Counted from the stretch's first letter, positions 1 through 7,448 are shown. The stretch: DNA of 8,358 nt from Calditrichota bacterium (GCA_008501545.1 QQUM01000806.1:1-8358); one strand, 5' to 3'. The notes: generated by a model not told the origin, from the sequence alone. Translations and numbers: made by a program.

Positions 1-1093
1 CGGCGACATAATCACCCATCGGAACCGGAGAGTATTGTCCCAAAAAGATTGCGCCTGCATTTTTTATATCGGGCAAAACCATCCGGGGTGTATCCGTCAT
101 GATTTGCAAGTGCTCTGGCGCGAAGCGATTCAGTATTTCTACAGCATAATCCAAATTATCAGTAGCGCACACAAATGAATTACGCTGCCATGCCTGTTGC
201 AAAATTTCCGTGCGAGCAGCATCCTGTATTTTCAGTTCCAGCGTTTTTACAATATCCTGTGCTTTCGTCGCATTCATTGATACAACCAGACAACGTGTCA
301 TCGGATCGTGCTCCATTTGTGCAAAGAGATCCTGGACAACCCACTCAGTAACAGTATTTTCGTCCACTAAAATCGCCACCTCTGAAGGTCCAGCGATAAG
401 ATCAATTCCGACAAGTCCAAAAACCTGGCGTTTTGCTTCCGCCACCCATGCATTGCCCGGTCCAACAATTTTATCTGTTCGTGGAATCGTTTCAGTTCCA
501 TAAGCCAGTGCTGCTACAGCCTGCGCACCACCGCATTTAAAGACACGGTTTACACCTGCAATTTCTGCCGCCAGTAACAAGACAGGATCGATCGTGCCAG
601 TTTCACGATCCGGCGGAGAAACCATCACAATTTCTTCCACGCCGGCGATATGTGCAGGCAGTGCCGTCATGAGCACGGTGCTCGGATATTTAGCCCGCCC
701 ACCTGGCACATAGACGCCAACACACTCGATAGGGATTATGCGTTGGCCAAGAATGACACCATCCCGGTCAATTTCCCAGCTTGTGTGTTTCTGTTTTTCA
801 TGAAAAATACGAATATTGTTCGCAGCAAATTCCAATGCCTGTCGCAATCCATCATCAACTGACGCTGCAGCCTGGTGCCACTCTTTTGGAGTGACCTCCT
901 GATTTTGTGGCGTGATATCGACGCCGTCAAATTTTTTTGTAAATGCAACACAGGCATCGTCACCACGTCGTTTTACATCCTTCAGAATCTCCCTGACAGA
1001 AAAAGTTATCTCATCCTGCTGCTCACTATCACCAGAAAACAGACGCGATAATTCTTCGACATCATCCGTGGATTTAATATTAAAATACTGCAT
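1..1093 (-). CDS. hisD: Histidinol dehydrogenase HisD (partial, C-terminus beyond left edge)
   Basis: HisD oxidises L-histidinol through histidinal to L-histidine with two NAD+, the last two steps of histidine synthesis, in the cytoplasm. I translated 364 codons from the ATG at 1093 to the left edge and found no stop or frameshift. Family motifs are in order: a PGGRAxYPSTVLM-like segment, the KCGGAQAVAALAYGT segment, VGPGN, GPSEV, then Gln259 and His262 in QMEH, which match the zinc/substrate residues of the E. coli enzyme at the same numbers. Glu327-His328 in APEHLQ is the catalytic pair and Asp361 in the GDY motif is a zinc ligand. About 65 residues with the last zinc histidine lie outside the window. 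The start gives a normal-length N-terminus; upstream is only a weak GGAT element, 7 nt from the ATG. It lies 39 nt after hisG and is the last visible gene of the purL-hisZ-hisG-hisD unit. Confidence 0.97.
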   Translation of the reverse strand, partial: MQYFNIKSTDDVEELSRLFSGDSEQQDEITFSVREILKDVKRRGDDACVAFTKKFDGVDITPQNQEVTPKEWHQAAASVDDGLRQALEFAANNIRIFHEKQKHTSWEIDRDGVILGQRIIPIECVGVYVPGGRAKYPSTVLMTALPAHIAGVEEIVMVSPPDRETGTIDPVLLLAAEIAGVNRVFKCGGAQAVAALAYGTETIPRTDKIVGPGNAWVAEAKRQVFGLVGIDLIAGPSEVAILVDENTVTEWVVQDLFAQMEHDPMTRCLVVSMNATKAQDIVKTLELKIQDAARTEILQQAWQRNSFVCATDNLDYAVEILNRFAPEHLQIMTDTPRMVLPDIKNAGAIFLGQYSPVPMGDYVA

Positions 1094-1132
1094 TCAATTC
1101 ATCCAAAAAGTTGAAAAAGTGCTTTGAAAATT

Positions 1133-1783
1133 TTATGATTTAGCGATTGCCGAAATTACAGTATCCAGTTGGCGCAGTTTTAATTTGTGGCTGGCTTTGT
1201 TAACGATAAACATGGCGGTAACAGGAAGGATTTCCTCGAAAACGACAAGTCCGTTTTCTCGCAATGTCGTGCCTGTTTCAACAATATCGACGATGACATC
1301 GGCAAGGCCAGCAAGTACACCCAACTCGACAGAACCGTGCAACGAAATAATTTCTGCCTGCACACCCAGTTTATCAAAATGCACACGCGCAATGTTGGGA
1401 TATTTTGTGGCCACTCGAACGAGAGAGCGCAGCCGCCAGTTTCGATCCAGATCTTCCGGATAACCGGCAATTGCCAGATTGCATTGCCCGAAATCAAGCT
1501 CAAGGGGTGTAAAAACATCCACACAACTTTCAACGAGCGAATCTTTTCCTACGATACCAAAATCTGCAATGCCATGCTCCACATAAATAGGCACATCGCT
1601 CGGTTTCACAAAGAGGGCCTGCATCATTCGGTTTTTATCTTCAATGATTAATTTACGGCTTTTTTGATCGGCTTCATCGAAAAAAAAGCCGGCTTTTTGT
1701 AACAATGCAAATGTTGGTTTGAGTAGCTTGCCCTTCGGTAGCGCCGCAACAAGTTTTTGCGTGCGGTTTATATTTATGGTCAT
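1133..1783 (-). CDS. hisG: ATP phosphoribosyltransferase catalytic subunit, short form HisG
   Basis: HisG joins ATP and PRPP to give phosphoribosyl-ATP, the first and committed step of histidine synthesis. From the ATG at 1783 the protein is 216 residues, the short HisG length: there is no C-terminal ACT-like regulatory domain, so the family rule is that it needs HisZ. Visible motifs are the N-terminal ALPKGKL (residues 14-20), DFGIVGKD (74-81), VATKYPN (124-130), and the PRPP-binding loop DIVETGTTLRENGL (166-179). The frame is open upstream to an ATG at 1846, but that start would overlap hisZ by about 60 nt and add 21 residues unlike any HisG, so I reject it. The hisZ stop and this start form TAAAATG, with one base between them, and a weak AAGAAG purine stretch lies just before, so translation is probably coupled to hisZ. 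Confidence 0.96.
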   Translation of the reverse strand: MTININRTQKLVAALPKGKLLKPTFALLQKAGFFFDEADQKSRKLIIEDKNRMMQALFVKPSDVPIYVEHGIADFGIVGKDSLVESCVDVFTPLELDFGQCNLAIAGYPEDLDRNWRLRSLVRVATKYPNIARVHFDKLGVQAEIISLHGSVELGVLAGLADVIVDIVETGTTLRENGLVVFEEILPVTAMFIVNKASHKLKLRQLDTVISAIAKS

Positions 1784-1784
1784 T

Positions 1785-2804
1785 TTATTCTTCTTGTTGC
1801 ATGAGTCTCGCAGATGCGAGCAAGTGAACGTCAAATGAGAATCCAATTGCTGGCATTTCCGTGCCGAAAACTGCAGTTAGTTGATCATAGCGACCACCGC
1901 TGCCAACTTCAGTTCCGATACCCGGGGTAAAAGCTTTCAAAATAATTCCTGTGTAGTACCCCATACCTTCTACTTCGCTAAGATCAAAAAATATATTTTT
2001 TGCCAGTGGATGTGAGGAAATTTTCTGCCACAATTTTTGCAATTTGCCAAGCGCATGCTGTGACTTTTCATTACGGATCGCAGTTTTCGCCCTTTCCAAA
2101 ACGGATACATCGCCGTGCAAATCGGGCAGGTTTTGTAAAACATTTTTTACTTCAACTGGCATATTGGTTTGATCGAGCAAGCGACCAATTCCGGCCATAT
2201 CCTTGCGTTCCACAAGATAGCGTAACTGCTGTCTTTCATCTCCACTCAAACCACTTTCTTTGACAAGACCATGAAAATAGCCAATATGCCCGATAGCGAT
2301 ACGAAAATTTGACAGCTTAAAATGATCCAGCGTTTCCATAATGTTGATGATTGCCTCAGCATCAGCATCCACTGTTGCTTCATTAAATATTTCAAAACCG
2401 ACTTGCCATTTTTCGCGACTACGGCCCTCATGGTGCGGTTCCGCACGAAACACTTTACCAGTGTAGAATATTTTTAATACAGATTCAATATCTGCAAAAC
2501 GGGCCGCCGCAATGCGTGCGATCTGTGCTGTGAAATCAGCACGCAGGGCGAGCAAATTGCCATCACGATCAAGAAAACGGTAGACCTTCTCATCCAGGCC
2601 ATTGCGTAACATGCCGGCTTTTGTCGCAATTTCGAAAATCTCGCCATATTCGAACGTGGGAGTAATAATTTCACGGTACCCTTTGTCTTGCAACAAATTG
2701 GTCAGGCCACGCTCAACATGACGATGATTTTCAGCTTCATTGAAAATATAGTCCTTGATACCTGCTGGTAATCGCAGAGGATTCTTAATTTGTTTATCTA
2801 TCAT
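1785..2804 (-). CDS. hisZ: ATP phosphoribosyltransferase regulatory subunit HisZ
   Basis: HisZ is a paralogue of histidyl-tRNA synthetase that lost aminoacylation and became the regulatory subunit of the HisZ-HisG complex, carrying histidine feedback. The 339-residue protein keeps the class II synthetase fold: motif 1 around YREIITPTFEYGE (43-55), LRADFTAQIAR (87-97), motif 2 with FRAE and QVGFEIF (119-140), and motif 3 GSGGRYD followed by MPAIGFSFD (301-325). Two things separate it from HisS. It ends just after motif 3 with no anticodon-binding domain (HisS is usually over 400 residues), and the HisS signature RGLDYY is replaced by EGMGYY (279-284), losing the Arg and Asp used for histidyl-adenylate chemistry. 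The neighbouring short hisG settles the call. Its ATG is 6 nt after the purL stop; no clear Shine-Dalgarno is seen, so coupling to purL is likely. Confidence 0.94.
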   Translation of the reverse strand: MIDKQIKNPLRLPAGIKDYIFNEAENHRHVERGLTNLLQDKGYREIITPTFEYGEIFEIATKAGMLRNGLDEKVYRFLDRDGNLLALRADFTAQIARIAAARFADIESVLKIFYTGKVFRAEPHHEGRSREKWQVGFEIFNEATVDADAEAIINIMETLDHFKLSNFRIAIGHIGYFHGLVKESGLSGDERQQLRYLVERKDMAGIGRLLDQTNMPVEVKNVLQNLPDLHGDVSVLERAKTAIRNEKSQHALGKLQKLWQKISSHPLAKNIFFDLSEVEGMGYYTGIILKAFTPGIGTEVGSGGRYDQLTAVFGTEMPAIGFSFDVHLLASARLMQQEE

Positions 2805-2810
2805 GGATGG

Positions 2811-5042
2811 TTAAATAATCTCGGACATCTGATCTTTTATGGAATGATAAAATGGTTTGGCAAGTTCCGAAAGTGCCACATCGATAAATGAATCGATAAT
2901 AAGCCTGTCTCCGCCAACCTTTCCTAATACGTGGTAATTCACATTGCGGGATTTGCATAATGCAGACAAAGCATCGATATTTTCGCTCGCGATGGAAAGC
3001 AAAATTCGAGACTGGCTTTCGCCAAACAGCGCCGCATCGATGCGATTATATTGCGGCAGTTTTATCGCTGCTCCCAGCGGGTTGTCAAAATTGAGAATAC
3101 AACATTCCGCCAGCGCCACAGCCAAGCCACCATCAGCTATATCATGAGCTGAACAAACGATGCCATGCTGTATGGCTGCAAGGCAGGTATCCTGCACCGC
3201 TTTTTCGTGTTGCAAATCCAGCGCAGGGCAGTCGCCACCAATCTTCCCATGGATAGCAGACAAATATTCGCTGCCCCCAATTTCCTCCTTGTCATCTCCC
3301 AGCAGTACAATGACATCGCCTGCATTTTTAAACCATGCGCTTGTGGCATGATCGGCTTTTTCCAGGACACCAAGCATACCAATGGTCGGTGTGGGATAAA
3401 CAGCACCACTCGGATTTTCATTATAAAAACTGACATTGCCACCGGTGACAGGTGTACTAAAAATCCTGCATGCATCCCCCATACCGGCAATTGCTTCGGT
3501 AAACTGCCAGTACATTTCCGGTTTGTATGGATTTCCAAAATTTAGGCAATTGGTAATTCCCACGGGTTGGCCACCGGAACAGACAACATTACGTGCCGAT
3601 TCCGCAACAGCGATACTGGTGCCACGCCGCGGATTAAGATACACATAGCGGCCGTTGCAATCGGTTGAGACAGCAAGTGCTTTTTGTGAGCCTTTTATGC
3701 GGACCACCGCCGCATCTGCACCCGGGGCGATGATCGTGTTCGTGCGTACGCTGAAATCATACTGGTTGTAAACCCAGGCTTTGCTCGCGATATTGGGCGA
3801 GCCCAAAAGTTGCAGCAATACGTCAGTCATATTTTGTGGTATTGGCAGTGTATCAAATTTTTGAGCCTGGACCACATCGATGTAAGCTGGTTTTTTCGTC
3901 TCCCGAACATATTGTGGCGCTTCACCTCCCAATACCAGCGTTTCAGCTGGAATTTCAGCGTATAGGCGCCCGTCTTTCCGTACAACGAGTTTATCATGTT
4001 TTGTCGTGACGATCCCAACTTCCTGCGCATTCAAATCCCATTTTGCGCATATTGCGACCACATCGGCTTCACGGCCGGGTTCGGCAACAAGCAGCATGCG
4101 TTCCTGCGATTCGGAAAGCATAATTTCATAAGGTGTCATGCCGTCTTCACGCAAGGGGACTTTGTCGAGATCAAGTTCCATTCCAGTACCGCTGCCACCC
4201 GCCATTTCACTACTGGAACACGTGATACCCGCTGCACCCATATCCTGAATACCGTGAATGCAACCAATTTTTATCATTTCCAAAGTGGCTTCGAGTAGCA
4301 GCTTTTCTGTAAAGGGATCGCCGACCTGGACGTTGGATCTTCGCTCTTCAGATTCTTTACTTAAATCTTCGCTGGCAAAAGTAGCACCATGAATTCCATC
4401 ACGGCCGGTGGATGCACCAATTATCATCACCGTGGCGCCATCAATTTTTGCTTGTGCACGCGCAATCTGGTCGTGCTTGACAACGCCGACAGCCATCGCA
4501 TTCACCAAAGGATTGCCGCTGTAGTTTTTATCGAAATAGACTTCGCCACCCACTGTGGGTACGCCAAAACAGTTTCCGTAATCGCCAATGCCTTTGACTA
4601 CACCGCGGAACAAATAACGCACGCGGGCATCATCCAGGCTGCCAAAACGCAGGCTATCCAACGCGGCAATAGGTCGGGCTCCCATAGTAAAAATATCGCG
4701 CAGAATACCGCCAACCCCGGTGGCTGCGCCCTGGTAGGGTTCGACTGCGGAAGGATGGTTATGGCTCTCGATTTTAAATGCCACAGCCAGGCCATCCCCA
4801 ATATCGATAAGACCGGCGTTTTCTTCCCCGGCTTCTGCTAACAGATGCTCGCCTTCATGAGGCAGGGTTTTTAACTGCAGAATACTATTTTTATAACTGC
4901 AATGCTCCGACCACATCACAGAAAAAATACCCAATTCTGTAAAATTTGGCTCACGACCAAGAATCTCACATATTTTTGTAAATTCTTCTTCTGTCAGGCC
5001 GTGCGCATCAACGAGATCTTTATTAACTTCGGGTTCGTGCAT
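2811..5042 (-). CDS. purL: Phosphoribosylformylglycinamidine synthase subunit PurL (small form)
   Basis: PurL converts FGAR, ATP and glutamine-derived ammonia to FGAM, the fourth step of purine synthesis. At 743 residues it is the small form, which works with separate PurQ (glutaminase) and PurS subunits; neither is in this window. The active-site motif MWSEHCSYK (43-51) has the catalytic His47. [21 protein letters not shown] (in two parts, about 92-112) and the [10 protein letters not shown] stretch (115-124) mark the first AIRS-type ATP-binding half. Further on come [16 protein letters not shown], then [10 protein letters not shown] and [14 protein letters not shown] in the second half. The reading frame is complete, starting at the ATG at 5042 and ending in TAA. 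No convincing Shine-Dalgarno precedes the start; instead AATATTCC abuts the ATG. It follows a 313-nt leader with hairpins and is the first gene of the purine-histidine unit. Confidence 0.98.
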   Translation of the reverse strand: MHEPEVNKDLVDAHGLTEEEFTKICEILGREPNFTELGIFSVMWSEHCSYKNSILQLKTLPHEGEHLLAEAGEENAGLIDIGDGLAVAFKIESHNHPSAVEPYQGAATGVGGILRDIFTMGARPIAALDSLRFGSLDDARVRYLFRGVVKGIGDYGNCFGVPTVGGEVYFDKNYSGNPLVNAMAVGVVKHDQIARAQAKIDGATVMIIGASTGRDGIHGATFASEDLSKESEERRSNVQVGDPFTEKLLLEATLEMIKIGCIHGIQDMGAAGITCSSSEMAGGSGTGMELDLDKVPLREDGMTPYEIMLSESQERMLLVAEPGREADVVAICAKWDLNAQEVGIVTTKHDKLVVRKDGRLYAEIPAETLVLGGEAPQYVRETKKPAYIDVVQAQKFDTLPIPQNMTDVLLQLLGSPNIASKAWVYNQYDFSVRTNTIIAPGADAAVVRIKGSQKALAVSTDCNGRYVYLNPRRGTSIAVAESARNVVCSGGQPVGITNCLNFGNPYKPEMYWQFTEAIAGMGDACRIFSTPVTGGNVSFYNENPSGAVYPTPTIGMLGVLEKADHATSAWFKNAGDVIVLLGDDKEEIGGSEYLSAIHGKIGGDCPALDLQHEKAVQDTCLAAIQHGIVCSAHDIADGGLAVALAECCILNFDNPLGAAIKLPQYNRIDAALFGESQSRILLSIASENIDALSALCKSRNVNYHVLGKVGGDRLIIDSFIDVALSELAKPFYHSIKDQMSEII

Positions 5043-5142
5043 GGAATATTACTTTATTAAGAAAAAGGGTTCATTTGCATAAATATTCACGGAAGAAACG
5101 CAAAATTTGTAAAACCATCAAGTTGAATTTTGGATTTTTTTC

Positions 5143-5159
5143 TTTGGTATGATTTGGTA
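5143..5159. promoter_or_regulatory. 7-bp direct repeat at 10-bp spacing (possible operator)
   Basis: TTTGGTA occurs on the plus strand at 5143-5149 and again at 5153-5159, exactly 10 bp apart, that is, one helical turn. Such phased repeats are typical of sites bound by a dimer on one DNA face. It lies about 100 nt upstream of the purL ATG. I cannot tie it to any known regulator, and a repeat this short could be chance. Confidence 0.25.
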
Positions 5160-5177
5160 ACAGTTTTCGATCAGACA

Positions 5178-5212
5178 TATCCTGCTTACGGCTCCATTCG
5201 CCTTACAGGATA
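5178..5212 (-). repeat. Hairpin 2 in purL leader
   Basis: On the minus strand TATCCTG (5212-5206) pairs perfectly with CAGGATA (5184-5178). Inside, after an asymmetric internal loop (TAA on one side, GTAAG on the other), GGC (5202-5200) pairs with GCC (5192-5190) around a 7-nt loop GAATGGA. The inner stem is only 3 bp, so the apical part is uncertain; the outer 7-bp stem is clear. No U run follows, so a terminator role is unlikely. Confidence 0.5.
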
Positions 5213-5223
5213 ATTTGAGCTTC

Positions 5224-5269
5224 GAGGAATATTATCATTCTCCCAATGATTTCTGTATGAATATCCCTC
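5224..5269 (-). repeat. Hairpin 1 in purL leader (bulged stem-loop)
   Basis: On the minus strand GAGGGATATT (5269-5260) pairs with AATATTCCTC (5233-5224) over 10 positions with one G-U pair. A 9-nt one-sided bulge (5259-5251) is followed by an inner 6-bp stem ATCATT (5250-5245) with AATGAT (5239-5234), closed by the loop GGGAG (5244-5240). On the right side the two stems are contiguous, so the helices could stack. There is no U tract after it, so it is not an intrinsic terminator. I do not recognise a named riboswitch class in it. Confidence 0.6.
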
Positions 5270-5324
5270 CGTTGGACAGGATTTGAGAAGAGGGGAGAAT
5301 CAGCTAAACTGTTCAGAGAATATA

Positions 5325-5352
5325 ATTATAGAAAAATTAAGGAGAGCCAAAA
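5325..5352 (-). promoter_or_regulatory. Weak candidate promoter for the purL operon
   Basis: On the minus strand TATAAT (5330-5325) is a good -10 match, preceded 16 nt upstream by TTTTGG (5352-5347), a poor -35 match. If used, the transcript would carry both leader hairpins before purL. The surrounding AT-rich sequence makes chance TATAAT matches common, so this is tentative. Confidence 0.25.
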
Positions 5353-5355
5353 CCA

Positions 5356-6285
5356 CTAAAACTTCAACAAATTCAAAAGATTAACGTCTGTACCTTGCAA
5401 ATATTTCCCCATATTGGATTGAAGATCACGGGATAAACTGTCGAGGCCGGCGATTGTTTTTTGCAGGTCGTTGTACACATCGTCTTCATAAATTAATTTT
5501 GCCAGGCTGCCCTTGCGTTGGTGCAATTGGCGACTAATTTCCTGTAAATCTGTTGTAATCGTGTCGATCTTGCCGGATGCCCGCACAAATGAATCAATAG
5601 ATTTCCCCAAGGCATCCCCCTTGTTATCGATTAACTTCTGCATTTTATCAGAGGCAGTACCGGCATTCGCAATGAGCTCATTTATAGATTTTTCGTTTTT
5701 TGATAGAATTTGCTTCATCATGTTCGTCGAAATCTGTAAGTTTGCAACACTCGCTTTCAATGGCTCGACAAAGGTACGTTTATCCAACATATAATTCAGA
5801 TTGCCAACGGCCATCGTCATTTGTGAGAGCAAAGTATCAGCCTGCATGCGCATCGCCTGGAATTCAGCAACAAGCAGTGCAAGGCTTGCAACTGATTGCC
5901 CGCGGATGGGGCCGGGCAACGACGCAAAATCCATAGGCTGGTCCGACCGTCCCGGGGTGACTTCGAGCACTGTGCCACCCATTAAATCGAGCATAACAAT
6001 TTGTGCTTTCATGTCTTTGTACAGGATCACATCCGTCGAGAGGACAATTGAGACTTTTACTGCGTGTGGCAGCAACTCAACCGTTTCGACTCGCCCTTTT
6101 TTTATTCCATTGACATTCACCGCGTCACCGGGCCTAATTCCACCGCTGTGATCGAAAACAATGTCAAGCTGTCGATAATTTGAGGAAATTTTGACATCGC
6201 GTCCCCATATGGATCCAACAACAAGAACTATAATGCCACAAATAGTTATAATACCAACTTTCAATTCCAGATTACTGCGATTCAT
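5356..6285 (-). CDS. Mce/MlaD-like lipid-transport substrate-binding protein
   Basis: Mce/MlaD proteins are anchored in the inner membrane and carry phospholipids or other lipids across the periplasm as part of an ABC system. This 309-residue protein has a short basic N-terminus, one hydrophobic segment (about 10-27) with no cleavage site, and an MCE domain at about 38-115 with IRPGDAVNVNGIKKGRV (50-66) and the LMGGTVLEV strand (101-109). Residues about 140-295 are polar and helix-rich with likely coiled coil, typical of single-MCE proteins that form helical extensions. The ATG at 6285 has GGAAGAG 8 nt upstream. It is 38 nt after hprK and probably cotranscribed with it. The usual permease (MlaE) and ATPase (MlaF) partners are not adjacent, so it is an orphan within this window and its transported lipid is unknown. 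Confidence 0.88.
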   Translation of the reverse strand: MNRSNLELKVGIITICGIIVLVVGSIWGRDVKISSNYRQLDIVFDHSGGIRPGDAVNVNGIKKGRVETVELLPHAVKVSIVLSTDVILYKDMKAQIVMLDLMGGTVLEVTPGRSDQPMDFASLPGPIRGQSVASLALLVAEFQAMRMQADTLLSQMTMAVGNLNYMLDKRTFVEPLKASVANLQISTNMMKQILSKNEKSINELIANAGTASDKMQKLIDNKGDALGKSIDSFVRASGKIDTITTDLQEISRQLHQRKGSLAKLIYEDDVYNDLQKTIAGLDSLSRDLQSNMGKYLQGTDVNLLNLLKF

Positions 6286-6323
6286 TTCATCATCTCTTCC
6301 AAAGGGCGTTTAATTCTAAATGG

Positions 6324-7352
6324 TTACTCGTAGTCTTTACGCAGATATCGTTTAATTCGCGTGGTATTTGGCACAAATGAGTCGGTGGGTGGTTGTTCCG
6401 GCGCACTGTGACTATCCTCTCCTTTTGCCTGAATTTTTTGTATCAGTCGATCGCTGAAGAGTTTTGCAGTATTTTGGCCGTAGACCTTCAGCATCTGATT
6501 CAGCGCAATAACCTCTGCAATCACCGTAATATTTTTACCCGGAAAAATAGGCAAACGTACGACAGGAATTTTCACGCCAAGATGCGTTGAAAACTCCTCA
6601 TCCAATCCAATACGTTCATATTCTTCATTCTTGTCCCACTGCTCCAATTGCACCTCAACTTCAATTCGTTTTTGAACGCGAATAGAGTTGATTCCAAACA
6701 GGCTTTTTACATCGATGATACCCAGCCCACGTATTTCCATGTGATGCTGTAGTAATTCACTTCCCCGTCCGAGTAACACATCACCGGCAAGTTTAAATAT
6801 ATTCACCACATCATCTGCAACAAGACGATGACCACGCTCAATAAGATCCAGGGCGATTTCGCTTTTCCCAATCGAGGAACGGCCGGTAAAAAGTACCCCC
6901 ATTCCGAAGACATCCACCAGACTGCCATGTACTGTTGTGGTCTCGGCAAAGGTGATGTCCATATACTCGCCAAGAAGATGCAAGAGTTGTGTCGTTGTAA
7001 TGGTTGTGCGCATAACTGGTATATTCGAGGCTGTTGCAGCATCCAGCATTTCTTGTGGGACATCGTTACTTTCCGTGACGATGATACATGGGATGGCAAA
7101 TTTCATCACCGTTTTCAGCGCTTTTTTTCTGCGTTCTGCTGACAGTTTCTTAAGATAACCCATTTCCGTATTGCCAAAAACTTGTATACGCCTGTAAGTA
7201 AAAACATCGGTAAAACCAGAAAGCGCCAGGCCAGGTCTGTGTAAATCCGGTTCAAAAATTTCGTTGGTAAAGCCTTCCTCACCATTTAACAATTCAAGGC
7301 TAAGATGGTCATGGTTTTCGAGAAAAAGTGTTTTGACATCTATTTTTTGCAC
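6324..7352 (-). CDS. hprK: HPr kinase/phosphorylase
   Basis: HprK phosphorylates a serine of HPr, and reverses this by phosphorolysis, to link sugar transport state with gene control. The 342-residue protein has the N-terminal domain (about 1-130) and the kinase domain. Key residues visible are His142 in VHG, a Walker A loop GRSSIGKS (157-164), Glu165, Asp180-Asp181 in the RLVADD motif, the family signature EIRGLGIIDVKSLFG (206-220), and PGKN (271-274). Walker A has Arg-Ser-Ser where Asp/Glu-Ser-Gly is more usual. The last roughly 40 residues form a polar, proline-containing tail ending in basic residues, somewhat longer than in typical members of about 310-330 residues. Translation starts at GTG (7352), chosen because GGGAG lies 10 nt upstream and the N-terminus then matches the family. 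No HPr or PTS gene is in the window. Confidence 0.95.
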   Translation of the reverse strand: MQKIDVKTLFLENHDHLSLELLNGEEGFTNEIFEPDLHRPGLALSGFTDVFTYRRIQVFGNTEMGYLKKLSAERRKKALKTVMKFAIPCIIVTESNDVPQEMLDAATASNIPVMRTTITTTQLLHLLGEYMDITFAETTTVHGSLVDVFGMGVLFTGRSSIGKSEIALDLIERGHRLVADDVVNIFKLAGDVLLGRGSELLQHHMEIRGLGIIDVKSLFGINSIRVQKRIEVEVQLEQWDKNEEYERIGLDEEFSTHLGVKIPVVRLPIFPGKNITVIAEVIALNQMLKVYGQNTAKLFSDRLIQKIQAKGEDSHSAPEQPPTDSFVPNTTRIKRYLRKDYE

Positions 7353-7362
7353 TGCTTACCCG

Positions 7363-7448
7363 CTCCCTAAATTGCTCAGAAATTTTTAAAAAAAGAGTAC
7401 AGATATTTTTAATTATATGAGAATATGCAATTTAACATTTCAATTATA
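7363..7448 (-). promoter_or_regulatory. Candidate promoter region and leader of hprK
   Basis: Between the hpf terminator and the hprK start the minus strand is very AT-rich and carries two exact TATAAT hexamers, at 7448-7443 and 7417-7412. The second has TTGAAA upstream but with a 20-nt spacer; the first has only a poor TTTTTC in the -35 position. A new transcript must start here if the terminator works, so a promoter is expected, but which hexamer is used is uncertain. The GGGAG ribosome site is at 7367-7363. Confidence 0.35.

Larger units (their letters stand above)
5177..5287 (-). repeat. Imperfect tandem repeat units CTCAAAT..CCTGT..GGATAT
   Basis: Two units share the same ordered words. 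Unit 1 has CTCAAAT (5287-5281), CCTGT (5280-5276) and GGATAT (5266-5261). Unit 2 has CTCAAAT (5219-5213), CCTGT (5209-5205) and GGATAT (5182-5177). Spacing differs between units, and each overlaps one of the two hairpins. This looks like a diverged duplication or a composite palindromic repeat element; the shared words are short, so chance is not excluded. Confidence 0.4.
5043..5355 (-). other. Gene-free purL leader with hairpins and short repeats
   Basis: No gene longer than a few dozen codons is supported here. Reading the minus strand towards purL there is an AT-rich start with a TATAAT at 5330-5325, a pyrimidine tract with ATTCTCCC at 5300-5293, a long hairpin at 5269-5224, a second hairpin at 5212-5178, a pair of 7-bp direct repeats at 5159-5143, and an AT-rich stretch without a Shine-Dalgarno up to the ATG. 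I see no GC-rich stem with a following U run after the Mce gene stop at 5356, so read-through from that gene into purL is possible. The density of structure suggests either a regulatory leader or an inserted non-coding repeat. Confidence 0.7.

Noticed and set aside
1187..1651. 154-codon plus-strand open frame opposite hisG
   Set aside because: It lies wholly antisense to hisG, resembles no family, and is explained by the codon pattern of the real gene.
1133..1846. Longer hisG start at 1846
   Set aside because: It would overlap hisZ by about 60 nt and add a Cys- and Lys-rich segment not seen in HisG; the ATG at 1783 gives the family N-terminus.
1785..2804. Reading this gene as histidyl-tRNA synthetase (hisS)
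   Set aside because: The anticodon-binding domain is absent, RGLDYY is replaced by EGMGYY, and a short hisG follows directly, all pointing to HisZ.
3137..3538. 133-codon minus-strand open frame inside purL
   Set aside because: It overlaps PurL in another frame where PurL motifs such as the [10 protein letters not shown] segment are clear; it is a shadow frame.
4389..4841. 150-codon plus-strand open frame opposite purL
   Set aside because: It is antisense to conserved PurL sequence, has a composition rich in Cys, His and Asn unlike a normal protein, and has no ribosome site of note.
5224..5269. Hairpin 1 as an intrinsic terminator for the Mce gene
   Set aside because: The stem is AT-rich and bulged, lies about 90 nt past the stop and has no U tract after it.
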